A stretch of 13,590 nt of DNA from Holophagaceae bacterium. Lineage in GTDB: Bacteria; Acidobacteriota; Holophagae; Holophagales; Holophagaceae. Below are positions 13,100 through 13,590 of the stretch, piece by piece. Both the position numbers and the translations under genes were made by a program. Within the stretch, counting starts at the first letter, position 1. Each line of letters opens with the position of its first letter. The stretch covers positions 2,003-15,592 of the forward strand of contig PMJK01000140.1 in the NCBI GenBank assembly GCA_003158505.1, written 5' to 3'. The notes under the pieces were generated by a model. It did not search any database and was not told the origin of the DNA. It saw only the letters and a program-made list of their open reading frames with translations.

Positions 13100-13590
13100 T
13101 TGAACCATTTCGATAGCAAGGCCCAAGACTGGGAACGCGATCCCATGAAATTGGAACGCGCCCTCGTGGCAGGCCGTGCCATCGCCGGTGTGGTGCCGGT
13201 GGGGGGACAACGGATTCTCGACTATGGATGCGGTACCGGGCTTCTGGGCTTCGCCCTGCAGCCCCAGGCGGCCCACGTCACCCTTGCAGATGCCTCCGAT
13301 GGCATGCTCGGGGTGGTTCGCGAAAAGATCACGGCTTCAGGGGTGGCGAACGTGACGCCCCTGCGGCTGGACCTGCAGGTGGACCCTCTCCCCAAGGAGC
13401 GGTTCGGCCTGGTCTGCAGTCTCCTGGCCCTGCACCACATCCCGGATACCCTGGACCTCCTGAGGAAATTCCACACCCTGTTGGAGTCGGGGGGCTGGGT
13501 GGCGCTGCTGGATCTGGACCGGGAAGACGGTTCCTTCCATGGGCCGGAGGTGGAGGTCCACAGGGGCTTTGACCGCGGAACCTTCCGGGC
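13100..13590 (+). CDS. Class I SAM-dependent methyltransferase, 5' part
   Basis: The right window edge cuts the gene after about 163 residues. The opening MNHFDSKAQDWERDP is the common start of small UbiE/Methyltransf_11-12-type enzymes. Motif I is LDYGCGTGLLG (40-50), the acidic residue ending strand 2 is Asp64 (TLADAS), and LRLDL (Asp91) and ALHHIPD (110-116) follow. The substrate is not shown. The start is TTG at 13100 with GAGG about 6 bases upstream. It is preferred over the ATG at 13145 because that would remove the FDSKAQDWE segment, and an in-frame stop at 13064 limits further extension. It follows the porin by 38 bp without an obvious terminator and may be co-transcribed with it. Confidence 0.85.
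   Translation, partial: MNHFDSKAQDWERDPMKLERALVAGRAIAGVVPVGGQRILDYGCGTGLLGFALQPQAAHVTLADASDGMLGVVREKITASGVANVTPLRLDLQVDPLPKERFGLVCSLLALHHIPDTLDLLRKFHTLLESGGWVALLDLDREDGSFHGPEVEVHRGFDRGTFR

Noticed and set aside
1..13590. Mobile elements, CRISPR arrays, defence systems, tRNA or rRNA genes
   Set aside because: No transposase or integrase motifs, no regularly spaced direct repeats beyond the coding GGYHGG tract, and no tRNA- or rRNA-like segments were found on reading either strand.

Overview
The window is about 13.6 kb of GC-rich DNA from a Gram-negative bacterium. This is shown by an outer-membrane porin ending in Phe, a periplasmic HtrA protease, a periplasmic molybdate-binding protein and a likely lipoprotein. 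The gene mix (KdpE, a KirBac channel, a B12-type radical SAM enzyme, an IPT/TIG lipoprotein and an exported Pro/Gly/Tyr-rich protein) would fit Acidobacteriota of the Holophaga/Geothrix type, but that is an impression from protein style and was not tested. Genes are tightly packed. No stretch over 300 bp lacks a gene; the longest gap is the roughly 200 bp modE-porin divergent region. I saw no tRNA, rRNA, CRISPR array, insertion sequence or phage gene.

Layout. (1) 1-465, plus: the 3' end of a KdpE-type response regulator. (2) 493-3136, minus: an inward-rectifier K+ channel followed by a B12-binding/radical SAM protein. (3) 3216-3887, plus: a complete type II haloacid dehalogenase, divergent from the channel gene. 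(4) 3903-8057, minus: five co-directional genes, mostly envelope related. In transcription order they are an NTF2-like protein, HtrA protease, an exported Pro/Gly/Tyr-rich protein, an IPT/TIG lipoprotein and a four-helix membrane protein with a Cys/His tail. (5) 8135-11538, minus: the molybdate module modE-modA-modB-modC. (6) 11736-13061, plus: a porin divergent from modE. (7) 13100 to the window end, plus: a partial SAM-dependent methyltransferase.

The most coherent story is molybdate (or tungstate) uptake. ModE is a DNA-binding sensor with two Mop domains, and ModA, ModB and ModC form the inner-membrane ABC importer. A near-perfect inverted repeat at 11593-11616 with the half-site form known for ModE operators lies between modE and the divergent porin. 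It overlaps plausible -10 elements on both strands. I infer that one ModE operator controls both the transporter operon and the porin, which would make the porin a candidate outer-membrane entry route for molybdate. A second theme is potassium: a kdp regulator and a KirBac channel lie within 3 kb of each other.
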